Positions 1 to 11,227 of a stretch of DNA of 64,000 nucleotides are shown piece after piece. Position 1 is the first letter of the stretch, and each line of letters starts with the position of its first letter. The stretch covers positions 1 through 64,000 of the forward strand of contig JAKSZP010017477.1 in assembly GCA_022478985.1 (NCBI GenBank), read 5' to 3'. A model generated the notes under the pieces. The model had not been told where the DNA came from, did no database searches, and worked only from the letters and a program-made list of their open reading frames with translations. This DNA comes from Massospora cicadina (lineage: Eukaryota > Entomophthoromycota > Entomophthoromycetes > Entomophthorales > Entomophthoraceae). The position numbers and the translations under genes are program-made.

Positions 1-1140
1 TTTTGAGCCAAATTCAGTACAACCTTTTGAATAATTTGATTTTTTGGAAGGTTTACCATGAGAATAACCATCATCATGTTTGTCATTTTTTGTAAATATT
101 ATGTAATATGGCAGACAAATTTGGATCAAATGTTGCTGAGTATTTCTCAGGTTGATCTGCTGCCTGGGCACTCACTGGAAGTGCTGAATGGGGAAAAGGG
201 CAAGCTGCCAGTGTCATCAAAAACTCATGAATGTATCAGGGGAGTTTGATTCTTGTGCTGCCTTCTTGGCAGCTCTTTTAAGCACTTTCTGTTGTACTTT
301 CCAGTGTTTAATGGACATAGGGGCCTCAACTAAATATTCACTTGATTACCCCACATGAAAGGGTGATCAACATCAGTTAGTGCAAAATTGGAACATTGAT
401 ATCATTAAATTTTACTCCTTGGGATCTTCCTGTTCCTTCCCTTGGAAGGGGAAAGCATGTGACTTGTTGCTCATGTTTTTGCACTCAGTGCAAATGGGGG
501 CTGACTTTTCATGGAGGACAGAAAATGGATCAGAGTTGGTAGTATCAGGGAGTTTAAAACAACCCAGGGAATTTTAGATAAGTCATCCCAGATCTGTTTG
601 TGGGGTTCAATAACAGTAATAACTTTGCAACTGCTGATCTTTGGCATTATGTAGAAACTTTGTAACTCAAACTGCTTAATAACCCCACACGTTTTTAACC
701 CTCTTTCAGGTTTTGTTAATAAAGTCATGAGGGGGGTACTGGGAAGGTTGTCAAAACTAATTAAAATAGTGTAATCTTTATTCCAGATAGTGCATTCCAC
801 GTGTATAATGTGTGATACTCCATGAATTTTACCTTCAAATTTTATCTTTACAGCTTTATCAGCTGCCTCTTCAGTGGGAAATATTAAATCTAACTAACCA
901 CAATCAAAGCTTCCTTTAATGAAAGTAGCATCAGATCTTAACTTCTCCTTCTGCTCTGATACCTTTTCAATAAAGATGGGGTCAACTACCCTGCAATAAA
1001 CGCCAACAGCATGGTGCACCAGTGATATTGGCATCAAATGGGAAATATGGTGGTATAAAATTTTATTTTGGTAAAAATTGGAGGAACAAGTCCATAAGGG
1101 TGGACCTCTGGCGTTATTTTTATCAATCCCTATAAGCACT
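1..1140 (-). pseudogene. LINE-1 ORF1 relic (nucleic-acid-binding protein), left edge of window
   Basis: A decayed coding stretch on the minus strand whose conceptual fragments match ORF1 of the two LINE-1 copies at 20 kb and 49 kb. The best piece (800 to 471) carries the same order of short matches, such as ILISFDNLPS, IKQFELQSFYIMP and KVITVIEP. At about 500-440, in a shifted frame, there is a zinc-knuckle remnant reading APICTEC with a following H but the last Cys lost. The segment toward position 1 still matches the basic C-terminal part (VLKRAAKKAAQ against ACKRAAAEAAA). Several frameshifts and stops are present. The element continues past the left edge, so ORF2 is not seen. The family assignment rests on similarity inside this window only. 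Confidence 0.72.
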
Positions 1141-1299
1141 GGAGATTCCTGGAATGTACACTTGTTACCAAGGGGATTACCAGGCTATTAGACAAGCCCC
1201 TTTAGCTACAGTGGCGTACTGCAGTTATTATTAATAAACATAAGTAATTTATCTCTATGGTATGTTTATTTGTCTTAGGTGAAGTCAAATTGAAATGGT

Positions 1300-2101
1300 T
1301 AGCAATCAAATGTTGCTAACAAGAGAAAGATTTACACCATTAAACTTTAATCCTTTTGATTGATACAATTGCAAGGGATAAATTCGAAGTTGATATCATA
1401 AAATATAATACTATCAACTTAAACAAAACTATTAACTTCAAGTTGACTTCTTTATCATCTAAAGTTTCAAAAACACTGTCAAGCTTAAGCATCAACCAAC
1501 CTTAAGTATTTATAGTTTGAACTGGTTTAATGCCATTTTGGATTAAAATATTAACTTTCCACTAAGATCCATCTACCCTAAAGTTCACAGTTCTTTAAGA
1601 TAGTTTGTTCAATCCCACTAAAGGGTTTAAGTTGACCAGTTCCATTTAATAAGTAAAATCCATTTTGGATGTTTGGCTCATGGTATGATCAACTTTTTGT
1701 TTCCAGAAAAATGCTAAGTAATATAAAACCTCATAACTATATATCTATCCTGAATTAAAGTCTGGATCCCAGATAAATCAACATGTGTAAGATGGATTTT
1801 AATCATTTAGACAATTAACTGGCGCTTATATTTAGGCCATAAATATGTATATGGGTTAGCCCCTCAATTTTCTTTGATGATCTGTAGCCTATTTCATATA
1901 GAAACCCAATTATATAGTTTTTAAGTGAACTACTAATAGGCAATCTTGGAATTAACCATGATCCATATCTCAAATAAACAAAAGCATTACTCATGATCCT
2001 ATAAGGATACTATTATCCTAAAGTTGACTAATTAGGGGGAAGAATAATAAGTCATGTGATTTATTCGATAAATTATTTGTGTTGTAAAAAAAGAATGAAG
2101 A
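1300..2101. repeat. Duplicated tRNA-Val 3' flank (copy 1; copy 2 at 37640-38439)
   Basis: About 800 bp that align colinearly with 37640-38439, with many substitutions. Shared landmarks are AGATCC near 1564/37891, CACAGTTCTTTA near 1589/37914 and the start of the tRNA-Val at the right-hand end. In sense direction this is the downstream flank of the tRNA. No coding potential is seen. The duplication supplies an empty-site reference for the LINE-3 insertion and for the micro-insertion at 38231. Confidence 0.75.
2086..2092 (-). terminator. Pol III terminator of tRNA-Val
   Basis: A run of seven T on the minus strand, about ten nucleotides past the 3' end of the tRNA, as expected for RNA polymerase III termination. 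Confidence 0.7.
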
Positions 2102-2175
2102 TGTCTTTGTCCAGATTCGAACTAGAGACCTTCTGTGTGTTAGACAGATGTGATAACCAACTACACCACAAAGAC
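2102..2175 (-). tRNA. tRNA-Val (anticodon AAC)
   Basis: Minus-strand tRNA with a perfect 7-bp acceptor stem (GTCTTTG / CAAAGAC), a D arm with A box TGGTGTAGTTGG, an anticodon stem TCTGT/ACAGA around loop CTAACAC (anticodon AAC), and a T arm with loop TTCGAAT closed by TCTAG/CTGGA (one G-U pair). The discriminator base is A and a T7 terminator follows. No intron. The T stem and B-box edges are weaker than usual, so it may be a lightly decayed copy, but the cloverleaf is complete. It is the only uninterrupted copy with a full fold here. Related interrupted copies occur at 34.3, 38.4, 47.4-47.6 and 61.9-62.0 kb. Confidence 0.88.
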
Positions 2176-2295
2176 TTAATTTAAAATTTCTTAAATTATA
2201 GTATTGAAGAACTTACATTCTCTCCAGTATAAAATTGAAGCAATTGGTTAGTTATATATGATTTAAGTATTTATACAGTATATGAGGTATAAAAA
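2176..2295 (-). repeat. Conserved tRNA-Val upstream segment (copy 1 of 4)
   Basis: About 120 bp directly upstream (in sense) of the tRNA. It recurs next to tRNA-Val 5' ends at 34994-35110, 47417-47534 and 61863-61982. Shared blocks include a TATA-like stretch near 2255-2275 and a CTCCAG block near 2221. It may be the native promoter-proximal flank of the tRNA gene, or the spacer of a tandem tRNA unit. Confidence 0.75.
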
Positions 2296-2812
2296 TGGTA
2301 AAAAAAGAACTGATTTCGAAAAATGCACTAAAAATATAAAATAAACAAAAAAGAATTTATTAAAGAGTATAAATATCAATAAAAACCCCTGTGAAGTCAG
2401 TTACTTAAACTAACTTATAGAAATTTTGCTCACAAGTACTAAAGCCCCATGTGGGGCTGTATAGCACCAGATCGCTGATACAGTGAATTACTCATTATTG
2501 AAGAACTTACATCTTTGTCTCATGCAGTCTTCTGAAAAAAGGCTTTAATAAAAAGAACCCATATATACTCAGCGTTGTTGTTCTTAGTTGCCTACAATTT
2601 ATACTTGGACCTATTTCAATATAAGCTCCTATTTGTATTTATGAGTGAAATTTATAAGTCAGTTTATAATATGCACCAACATCAAAAAAGGTTTTAATGA
2701 TTACTCATACTTTTTAGTACAATTTTATCAATTATTTCATACTTTTTAGTATAATTTTAATTATTATTTCATACTTTTAGTGCATTTTTCAAAGTCATTT
2801 ATTCTTTCTTAG
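2296..2812. mobile_element. Candidate MITE-like element with ~45-bp terminal inverted repeats
   Basis: The left arm (about 2296-2345) and right arm (about 2755-2812) are imperfect inverted repeats. Their core is a 16-bp perfect match, GAAAAATGCACTAAAA at 2318 against TTTTAGTGCATTTTTC at 2776. Three near-identical copies of a short TCATACTTTTTAGTA unit sit inside the right end (2700-2790). There is no coding capacity. A target-site duplication was not resolved, so an ordinary fold-back remains possible. Confidence 0.4.
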
Positions 2813-2863
2813 ATTTTTTATATCATTTCTGCATCTATTTCATATTGTAGATTGGTCAATATT

Positions 2864-3101
2864 CAGTTGATTTGATATGTTCAATTGGTTTGGCCAAGTG
2901 GTTGGTGGTTTTTAGTTACTTTTATATATTTAATTGTTTTAGTTTTGTGGCTGGTGATTAGTTGATTCAATATGTCAAATGTTTTGTCTGAGTAGTTGGT
3001 GGTTTTTGGTTGATCAATATGTTTAATTTGTTTTGATGAAGTGGCTGGTGGTTTTGGTTGATTCAAAAGATTCAATTGGTTTTGGTTGTATAGTTTGTGG
3101 T
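2864..3101. repeat. Minisatellite, ~48-bp unit, about 5 copies (piece 1)
   Basis: Degenerate tandem units of about 48 bp. Each starts near TTGATTTGATATGT, contains CAATTGGTTTTGG and ends near GTGGTTGGTGGTTTT. The array stops abruptly at the TG of the Gypsy-1 5' LTR. Similar units resume at 11700-11732 and 19725-19940. Confidence 0.75.
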
Positions 3102-3576
3102 TGTCAGGATTTGAGACAATGAGAAAGTCAAGATCCCTACTCTTAAATTGAGCCTTGATAAGTTGTCACTTGAGCCATCATGAATGAAACCAGTCCCTGA
3201 AGGCACTTATGCAAGTTTTGATCAAGAAGCACCATGCACACAAGAAGCAATGGAGATGCCTTCAGGAATTTCATCCTCACATTTCAAGCCTCAAGAGGTG
3301 TGACACCACCTCTGAAGTCATGAGGATGTTGCAGAACATAGAGGGCATCAACCTGGCGGCCAATCCAGAAGACTGTGAAAGATCCTGATCATGTATTGCC
3401 ACAAAGGTCCCCTAGGCACCGCATCTCAACACATACCATAAATATCAACACTTTATAACTCAATAAAGTAGTCTATTTCACCCCATCTTTTCATTGTATC
3501 AACCTCTCCACTAGTTTAAAGCTTTTAGCCTGAGGTTTTAACTTCAGCTACAGTCAAGAGAACTGTTATACCAAGA
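3102..3576 (+). repeat. Gypsy-1 5' LTR
   Basis: Starts TGTCAGGAT and aligns over its length with 11228-11699. Shared blocks include GATGCCTTCAGGAA, GGTCCCCTAGGCACC and CAATAAAGTAGT. Many substitutions separate the two LTRs, so the insertion is old. The exact 3' end is uncertain by about 6 bp (3570 or 3576). Confidence 0.85.
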
Positions 3577-5040
3577 TAAGTGGTGCTCACTACAGGGGGC
3601 TCTGAGATGTCCATGTTAGGTTTTCCTGCGCCTAATATACTCTTTATTATAATACTGCCCCAATCCCCACACTTCCTGGATGGTTTTATATTGAGAAGAT
3701 GTGGTCTTGTGTAGAGAAATCCCCCAACTACACTGCCAAAATGGCAAATTTAACTATAAGTAAGTCTCCTACACTGCTCCCTTTTTTCTCATAATCACCA
3801 AAATTTTCAAAATCCCAATTCCCAAGATTTCTCTCTTCTATAATTTTCATAGCACAATTGTATAAGTTGCCAAAAATGTATTTTTACTGATTCTGTTGAT
3901 TATGTCTCTTTATTTTTTATTTCACCAATGTTCTCTTTTTTAATTTTACTAAAGCTGATCAAATGCCAGGCCACCACAGGTAGAGCGCATCTCAATCTGA
4001 ATTTTTTTTAAAAAGTTTTTTGGCCTAATTAGAGATCATCCAATAATGGCGTGCCCCCTCACCACTCCCAACCCCAATTATAATGACCATTTCATAATTA
4101 TGACCTTTCCTCCCAAGTGTGAATCATAAAGAACCTGTGCCCCAAGAAGAGGATGCAGAACCCAAGAACAGCACAGTACCTCCCAGATCCCAAACATTAT
4201 AAGGTTAGTGTCTCACTTCTGAGGGCACTGGTCTATTTTATTTTCATCTTTCTCAGATTTTAAATAAAAAACTTTCCTGTTCTGATTTTTTTAATTTACC
4301 ATATTTGTAAAAGCATTTTTGGCCATTGTGGCTCGCATTGCAGCCAACATGGCCTTGCTAAAATAATGTTTTTTTCATCAAATAATAGGCTTTGGGGTCA
4401 TCATACTTCTTGTTGCTTGATGCCTCAGGTGGTCCATGGGAATTGTGCAGTGCACTAATGTGAACTTGGGCTCACTGGTGCCTTACAGTACAAGTAGAAA
4501 CATCTATCACAAACAATGGAGAATAATAGCAATCAAGAAAAATAACCTGATGACTGGTCAAGGAGCATTACTTGATGGGTTAACACATCTTAATATGAAT
4601 TACCTCCTATGCAGTCTGAAGGCTTAGAGTTTTGGGCCACTTTCTAGTTTACTATACCATCCATTGACAATGATAAGTATCATCTCATTATGAGAACCTC
4701 AATGAGATCATTTAAAAATTACTAAATGGCATCTACTCTGTTGGAGACCACTCCAGTCACTCTCATGCTTCTTAGGTGCCTTCTACAATGTGAGACTTAA
4801 ATACCTTAGCCCTACTACCAGTGGGAGAACAGGCTTTGTGTACCAAACACTATCTCCAGAGCTTCGTCCATTACATCATACATTATATCCTACAAATAAT
4901 TGGTTGCATCACCATGAAGTCTTTAGAAAACTAGAGCTACTCAAACCCTACACTCAAATATAGTTAAATTTTTATAACGCAGCCTCCTCATTCATTATCA
5001 ACAATTAAGAAGCCATTGTCAATAACTTTCAGTTATTAAA
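3577..5040 (+). other. Gypsy-1 leader region
   Basis: Internal sequence between the 5' LTR and the first gag-like frame. A TGGTGCTCAC stretch at 3581 begins with TGG and could be the primer-binding site, but I cannot name the tRNA. Otherwise AT-rich with no recognisable domain. Confidence 0.45.
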
Positions 5041-5760
5041 TGAGGCTCAAAGCCAACTTGCAGTATTGAATAGTGGAATTTTAAGCTACCTCAAGGACTA
5101 GCTTCATCAAAATATTCAGCTCCTTGAGGCCACCTGGAACCAGCTCCTCACCCCAGATCAGACATTTTGCAAACCCTCCAGCAGCGCTACACAGAGTTAG
5201 CCTCCCAAGGTATTGCCTCTGGAAGTGAAGGGCCTGAAGGTCCCTGTGAGCCTCAAGGACCTTCCAGTCCCACAGTGCCTATTCCTGGTGACCCTGAAGG
5301 TTTCTGAAAAAAACTCAAGAGTCCTTGCTGCCTTATGGAATCAAATATGCAATGTGGCTCAGGGGTGCAAGCTCCAAGTGGATGGAGTCTTCTTGACCTA
5401 GGGTCTTGATTGAGGCTTTTTATAATGAGAAGGATAATTTCAGCGTCTTCACCAAGCTCACTAATAACTCATCACCCAGCTTAAGCAAGATGATCAAGGG
5501 TTCAAAACACACTTGAGTAGCTTTGAGAGCCATCTACTTCTTCAATGCAGCGAAATTCAAGCTATAGAGGAGGAGGCTGATCATAGAGCCTCCATTACCT
5601 CTCTGAACCAAAATTGGGATGACATTCAAGAGTATCTTGAGGGTTTAAGATGGCTACTGGATCAACAGGCCCCTCACAACTATTCAAAACTGAAGTTTCT
5701 GAACCTGAACCAGCTCCTAGTATCAATGATTTTTTACTCCTATTGTGACTAAATTTAAGC
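5041..5760 (+). pseudogene. Gypsy-1 gag N-terminal-like region (broken)
   Basis: Plus-strand fragments in shifting frames encode heptad-rich, Leu/Gln-rich protein (near 5080-5160 and 5513-5752) suggestive of a coiled coil, with a Pro-rich stretch around 5213-5400. Position right after the leader and before the capsid-like region suggests the N-terminal part of Gag. No family motif is decisive, and I do not claim more than position and composition. Confidence 0.4.
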
Positions 5761-6890
5761 CTAGTTTTAAGAGAGTTTACCCCTGGCCAGTAAAGCATTG
5801 CCTCCTTTCTATACACTTATGAGAGTTTCCATGGAAGAGGCTACCAACTGACAGAAGGTGAAGCATATCCACTCTTGTCTGAATAATGATGTTGGGATTT
5901 TTGCCCATATTCCCAGAGGCTAGATTACCAGGAATTGCTAGGGGATAGTTTCCTAATGCTAAGTGAATTGGAAATCGGTTGACCCTGATTTCAGGGTAAC
6001 TATGTTTGGAGGATTTTAGTTTATTCGCCTGGTCAGATCCATTGATGATTGATCCAGACAAATGCTTAAGATCTCATTGGGAAGAGTTGCTGATGAAATA
6101 GGGGCATCTGATAGTTTATTAACTACCAGTTGTACCAATTATTATCAGTCAGGTTTTATAACTGACTGATTAGGAGATTAAGGTTTAGGTTGTGAAGTGA
6201 GTGATGCCGCCTGCAGCCAGAAAATCAATCAGTTGGTTCATGACCTGCCTTAATGGATAACAAGTTTCATTACTTAATCAGGTCGCTTGCCAAATATGGT
6301 TGGTTCACTTGTATTGATAGGAAAACGTTAGGGACACATTTTATGAAAATTTCCATCTAGGTCTTGAGGATGTTAAACAACGGAATTCTAGCCAGGACGG
6401 GGAAGACCATCACTGCTGAATAAGGATGGGTGATTTAATGGCAATGGCTGCCATTTCATTGAAGAGGTGTCAACCGAGGGTGGGTGCTGAATCCCCCACT
6501 ATAAATTTCCTTAAATTCATTTATAATAAAAAAAGACGATAGTAAAGTATATAGTAGTACAGAGTATACAGTAGATAAAACCAGCTTATTACACTTTATC
6601 AGCATTCATTTGTTCTATTTTTTCTCAGGGATATTATTATTGTGTGTGATAATTGGGAGACTCTTTAAGGAAAAGAGTAAGGATCTGAGCGGAGATCCAG
6701 AGAAGAAGCAGAATCAAATTGGGGATTGATGCTGACTGTGTGTCAAACTGGAGAAACCGTCAACAGGAATCTAAAAGAAGATAGGGTTAGATGATATGAG
6801 GTAATGAATCCCTATTTTGAGACATCACAAATATTTCTAGCAGAAATACTGGTCAAGCGTTGGGCCGAGATCTAGGACTTCTATTCAAAA
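5761..6890. other. Gypsy-1 internal stretch without a recognisable domain
   Basis: About 1.1 kb with only short frames on both strands and no motif I can name. It makes the element longer than typical. It may contain an unrecognised nested insertion, but no terminal repeats were found. Confidence 0.3.
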
Positions 6891-6989
6891 AAGATGATAG
6901 TCATTGTACTATTATTAACTGATTATATTAACTATCATTTAACTCAGAAGAATTGCACAAAACACAAACCTGTGCAAGTAATAAATTTA

Positions 6990-7560
6990 TATGGGTTATT
7001 GGCCAAAAAAATCAAACCCATAAATTTTTACAAATGCCGCTTAGGATATTATGACTCCCCATCTAAAAGAATGCCACACCTGGTAACAAGTCTGCGCGCC
7101 CTAATCCAGGAATTTGGAAGCAAATATACCTTAGCCAACCAAAAGTTGGCGTTCATGGATATTTTTCTGAAAAAGGAGAAATACCCATGGAGTTCACCTG
7201 CCAATTCTATTCCCAAGCATAGCCCTTGGTAACCACTAACCACATTGCGTTGGATGACGCCATAACTGCAGTCATCTTCACGTTTAGATCTTATCCTGAG
7301 ATTAAAATCCATATGATTAGCCAGAAGATTGGGTTTACTTGCATTTTGGTAATTAATAAAATGCTAAATGAAATACCTACATCTACCCTGCACCCCAAGT
7401 CTGCCGCATCTGTTACTTCCAGCTGTCCTCAGGTCCACGTTGTTAAGAATCAGAAGAATTTCAGACTTGAAAAACTTACTGCAATGGATTCCATCACAGC
7501 GCCAAGACTTGTTGGGAAAGTCTTTCCAAGGAGGTGGGAAAAGGGCTGTCATCATGAAGG
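6990..7560 (+). pseudogene. Gypsy-1 gag capsid-like region (broken)
   Basis: Fragments in three frames join into a retrotransposon-Gag-like pattern: LIQEFGSKYTLANQKL, then a frameshift to EIPMEFTCQFYSQA, then another to ALDDAITAVIFTF and YPEIKIHMISQ. A Cys-rich remnant (CRICYF) lies near 7405, where a zinc knuckle would be expected, but no complete CCHC survives. At least two frameshifts are needed, so no product is made. Assignment is by pattern and by position upstream of protease. Confidence 0.5.
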
Positions 7561-7859
7561 ATGAGGTACTTCATGCTGAAATCCCTGTACTACCTCAATA
7601 ACAATCCAAGAAATCTAATGAGCTTGAAGTTGTCATACCAGAAGAAAAGGTTTTGGTACCCATTGATAGTAAAGAACCTGATACAGCTTACTCTTATTCT
7701 GATAAATCTCCTATGTTCCTCACTCTATCCCCTCAGTTTAGGAGTTTGGTTACCTGCGTCACTGTTTGAGTTTATAAAATTCCTGTTCACGCCATTGTTT
7801 ACAGCGGTTCCCCATGAATTTCATTTTATCTGAACTAACAAGACACATCAAAATTTGTT

Positions 7860-8100
7860 CCAGACTTGCCACATTACATGGAATATGGTACAGCTGGGCC
7901 ACAATGCACTCAGTCCACTAGGGCATATTCTTACTTGCCCATTCACTCTGGAAGCTTTATTTTAATACTCCTGCTGTTGCGTTAGACAACCTGAGCTACG
8001 ACCTTCTTCTTAGGAGTCAGTTTCTTCAGGACTATTTTGCCATAGTGCACTATGATGAAGTATTTTTATCCCTGCTGGGATACTGGGTACCACTGTTTTA
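7860..8100 (+). pseudogene. Gypsy-1 aspartic protease remnant
   Basis: The conceptual frame near 7970-8080 reads LSYDLLLRSQFLQDYFAIVHY, the shape of the C-terminal part of a retropepsin fold (D-I/L-L-G-x-x-F/W-L). The catalytic D-T/S-G upstream is not readable. It lies between the gag-like region and reverse transcriptase, as in Ty3/gypsy Pol. Confidence 0.5.
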
Positions 8101-8639
8101 AAAAAACTTCATGTGACGCCAAAATGGATGTAAAATTTTTAGCTGGCTATAAGAGAGTGAAAGCTGAATTGATTGGCTCAAGAATCATGTGAATGGCTCT
8201 TGCGTAAGGATGCCTCCTCCTGCAGTTGACGGCAAGAGGGCATGTCTATTTGTTTTCCAAAGATGACTACTATAACGCCAAAGTCCCATGTTATCAATGT
8301 CTCCTGAGTTCACGTAAACATCTTTCATATACCTGCTAGAGATCTGAGGCTTGGATAACCCATCTGCCAAGGAGTTCCTAACCTGTCCAGAATCTTTAGA
8401 TCCCACCTATGCTGGATTCATATTGGTGTTGCTGGCTAACCTCACTGACAAGCCTAGGATAGTGGGACCTAATACTCTGGCTACCTATGTTTGCCTCCTT
8501 TCTGTGTAGGCCATCTACAACATCTGTAGCTTTAAAAGTTTACAGGATTTTGGGTTAGAAACACCCCCAAAGGTATCTATAATCAACACCTATATTGGGA
8601 AAGAGCTCAATAGTGAGCAACAGAGTCAGGTTAAGAAAT

Positions 8640-10060
8640 TAATGGAGGATTACTCGAACCTCTTATTCCTCTACCTACAATATTGAAAAAATGAATGGCA
8701 TTTTAAATCACATTGAGACCGGGGACGCTCCCCCATAAGGTCCTGTCCCTATCAAAAGAGTAAGGTTAAAGGCTCAGGTGGATGTTGAGCTCAAGCATCT
8801 ACTTGAGGCAGGGCTATTGGTGCCTTCACGTAGCCCTTGGGCTTCCCCTATCTTGTTGGTTTTGAAGAAAGATGGAAGCTATCACGTGATGATGGACTAT
8901 TGTTGGCTCTCTTTGATTATACAGAAAGGCAGTTACCCCATGACCCATATCAATGACTCTTTCTGCTTGCTTTTCGGATTGCAATACTTTTCCGCTATGG
9001 ATCTTGCTAGCAGATGTTGGCAAGTAGAGCTTGCCCCCAAAAATCAAGCCAAATGTGCACTTATAGCCAACAAGTGTCTATTCGAACCTATTATGATGTC
9101 CTAAGGCCTTTTCAATGCTCTGGACACCTTTCACCATGTTATGGATGAAATAGTAGGGGATTTGAAACTAGCCTTTGTCCTCGTGTACCTTGACAATATT
9201 ACTGTCTTTATGTGAAACTTCAATGTCCATGTGTAACACCTCTAGGAAATCTTTAACCATCTTAGAAAGGTTTCACTAAAGATTAAGCCTTTGAAGTGCT
9301 CTTCTCTTCCAATCTGAAATGGAATTCCTCAGACATAAGGTCTTTTAAGATGGTATCCAGCCTATACCAGACAAAGTCAATGGCATTAAGAAGATGTCAC
9401 GCTTTAAGAGCCTTAGGGATATTCAAGTATTCCTGGGCATGGTGTATATTATCATCAGTTCATTACTCAGTTCATTGACTTGTCTAAACCCTCATCTATC
9501 TCATACAGATTAATGTGTCCTTTGAGTGGCAGCCTGAACAGGAACAGGCGTTCAATGCGTTGTATACCGCTCTTTGCTCTAAATCTATTTTAGACTATCC
9601 AGATTTTAATCAACCCTTTTTTCTATTCACAGATGCTAGTGATGTCACTGTCAGGGCCATCTAAGCTCAGCACAATGAGGATCAGGTCATATAAACAGTG
9701 GCTTACTTCAGAAAAACTTTGACTAAGGCCAAATGGAACTTTAGAATTACTGAATGTGAGTGACTGGCTGTTTTATTGCCAATCAAGCATTTTTATCCCT
9801 ACCTATATGGCACACATTTCATTGTTATCACTGACCATTCCTCGATCTGATGGCTGCAGCAGATGAAGGACCCAAATGGCTGGGTATCCAGATGGACTCT
9901 AAGGCTTTAAAACTACAAATATACTTTAGTACATTGCACAGGAACGATTTATCAGAACGTTGATGGTCACTCTTGGATGCCTGTACTGGCTGCTTTGACT
10001 CCCGAGGAGGACTGACTGTAAAATCCAATTGGCTGGCCCAAACGATGGGAGTTGGAGACT
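8640..10060 (+). pseudogene. Gypsy-1 reverse transcriptase and RNase H (broken)
   Basis: The reverse transcriptase is clear: LVPSRSPWASPILLVLKKDG, then MMDY, SYPMTHIND, YFSAMDLASRCWQVEL and AKCALI within 8778-9104. The catalytic YxDD box appears as YLDN near 9190, so a catalytic Asp is lost. RNase H follows: FEWQPEQEQAF near 9520, FTDASDVTVRAI near 9630, then VAYFRKTLTKAKWNF and FIVITDHSS. Stops and frameshifts interrupt it throughout. The SPWASP type of fingers motif is common in non-chromovirus gypsy elements. Confidence 0.85.
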
Positions 10061-10179
10061 CCTGAGATCCAAGACAAGCTCCAAAAAATGCTCAAGACAC
10101 CCAGATTAAGGAAGGAATTCTGTATAATAAAGTCAATAAGAAATGGCTCCCTTATATCTGACCTTCTTCTTGAACTGAT

Positions 10180-11110
10180 GTTATCCTAGAAGGGCATATG
10201 AACGTGGGACACAGGGGTTTGAAGACCCACAAATGGCTAAAGAAACGATGCTATTGGGATAAAATGGTCTAGACCATACAAGAAGCTCTAGATACTTGCT
10301 TGACTTGCCAATCCCAAGATTGGGCCATCCCCTAATACCAGCAATCAATTGTGGCCCTGTCAGGTCCTTTTATTGACGTTAGCATCGATGTAGTGGGCCC
10401 TCTATCCACTGGGTTGCATGGCCATAAGTATATCCTCTTAGCTATGGACCATTTGACCAGATGGATCAAAGTGATTTATGTCCCCTCTGCCACTTCAAAA
10501 GTCACAGCCCTATTTCTTAATTTTATCTGTTTTCTCCCATCTTGGATGCTCATAAACTTTACTTTTTGGACAAAGGGCTAAATTTCATCTCACAGGTAGT
10601 CCAGGAACTAATCTTGTTTTTGGAACTAACTATTGTTTCACCTCCTCTTACAACACATCAACTAATGGGGCGGAGCGTGCTAATAGAACCCATAACTCTA
10701 TCCTGCAGAAGATGGACAAACCAACCCTACCTTATTGAACCATTATCTTCCCTGCGCCTTGCTTGCTTACCAAATAAGCTACCATCAGATCATCAAGATG
10801 TCCCCATTTGAAGCTCTATATGGGCATGCTCCTCTATTACCAAGTAGTGTTCAGCCCCTTCTCAATACCTCAGTGTCTGAGAGCTCCAATTTAACCATGA
10901 GGGCCTTAGATAATGAATTTTTCTGACTTCAAGCTCTAGCCATGCAAGGCATTGTCACAACCACAAAAAAGGAATACACATGATTTATTTTAGGCTATCT
11001 CCCTTACCACATCTTTAATTAGGTGACCTCATTCTCTTTTATCACCATTAAACTGGAGGTCAACAGAACAAGCTTTATTGCTCTTTGGTCTAGACCTTAT
11101 AGGTATATTC
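10180..11110 (+). pseudogene. Gypsy-1 integrase (broken)
   Basis: A zinc-binding HHCC head near 10190-10310 (HMNVGHRGLKTHKWL, then CLTCQ) is followed by a core with SIDVVGPLSTGLHGHKYI and DHLTRWIKVI in 10351-10581. A further stretch (NFISQVVQEL) and the C-terminal LYGHAPLLPSSVQP come in other frames to 10926. The tail to 11110 is weakly like an integrase C-terminal barrel. No chromodomain seen. The frame changes at least three times. Confidence 0.8.
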
Positions 11111-11227
11111 ATAAGGTGAACTCAGAGACAATAGCAATGATTTCAACCTATGGACGGTGGTGAACCAAGTACATGGCCAATTTCTTCAGCCCTATACCCC
11201 CCTTTGACAGGATCTTGAGGTAGGCAT

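Noticed and set aside
2102..2175. tRNA-Val sequences as the head of a tRNA-derived SINE
   Set aside because: The conserved segment lies upstream of the tRNA in sense, not downstream as a SINE body. The copies are split at the same D-loop position by LINE-3, and no A-tail or SINE TSD was seen.
3577..3600. TGGTGCTCACTAC as a definite Gypsy-1 primer-binding site
   Set aside because: The LTR end is uncertain by several bases and the tRNA is not identifiable, so only mentioned as possible.
7049..7312. Minus-strand 87-codon frame over the Gypsy-1 gag region
   Set aside because: Plus-strand fragments show the Gag-like pattern. The antisense frame has no recognisable features.
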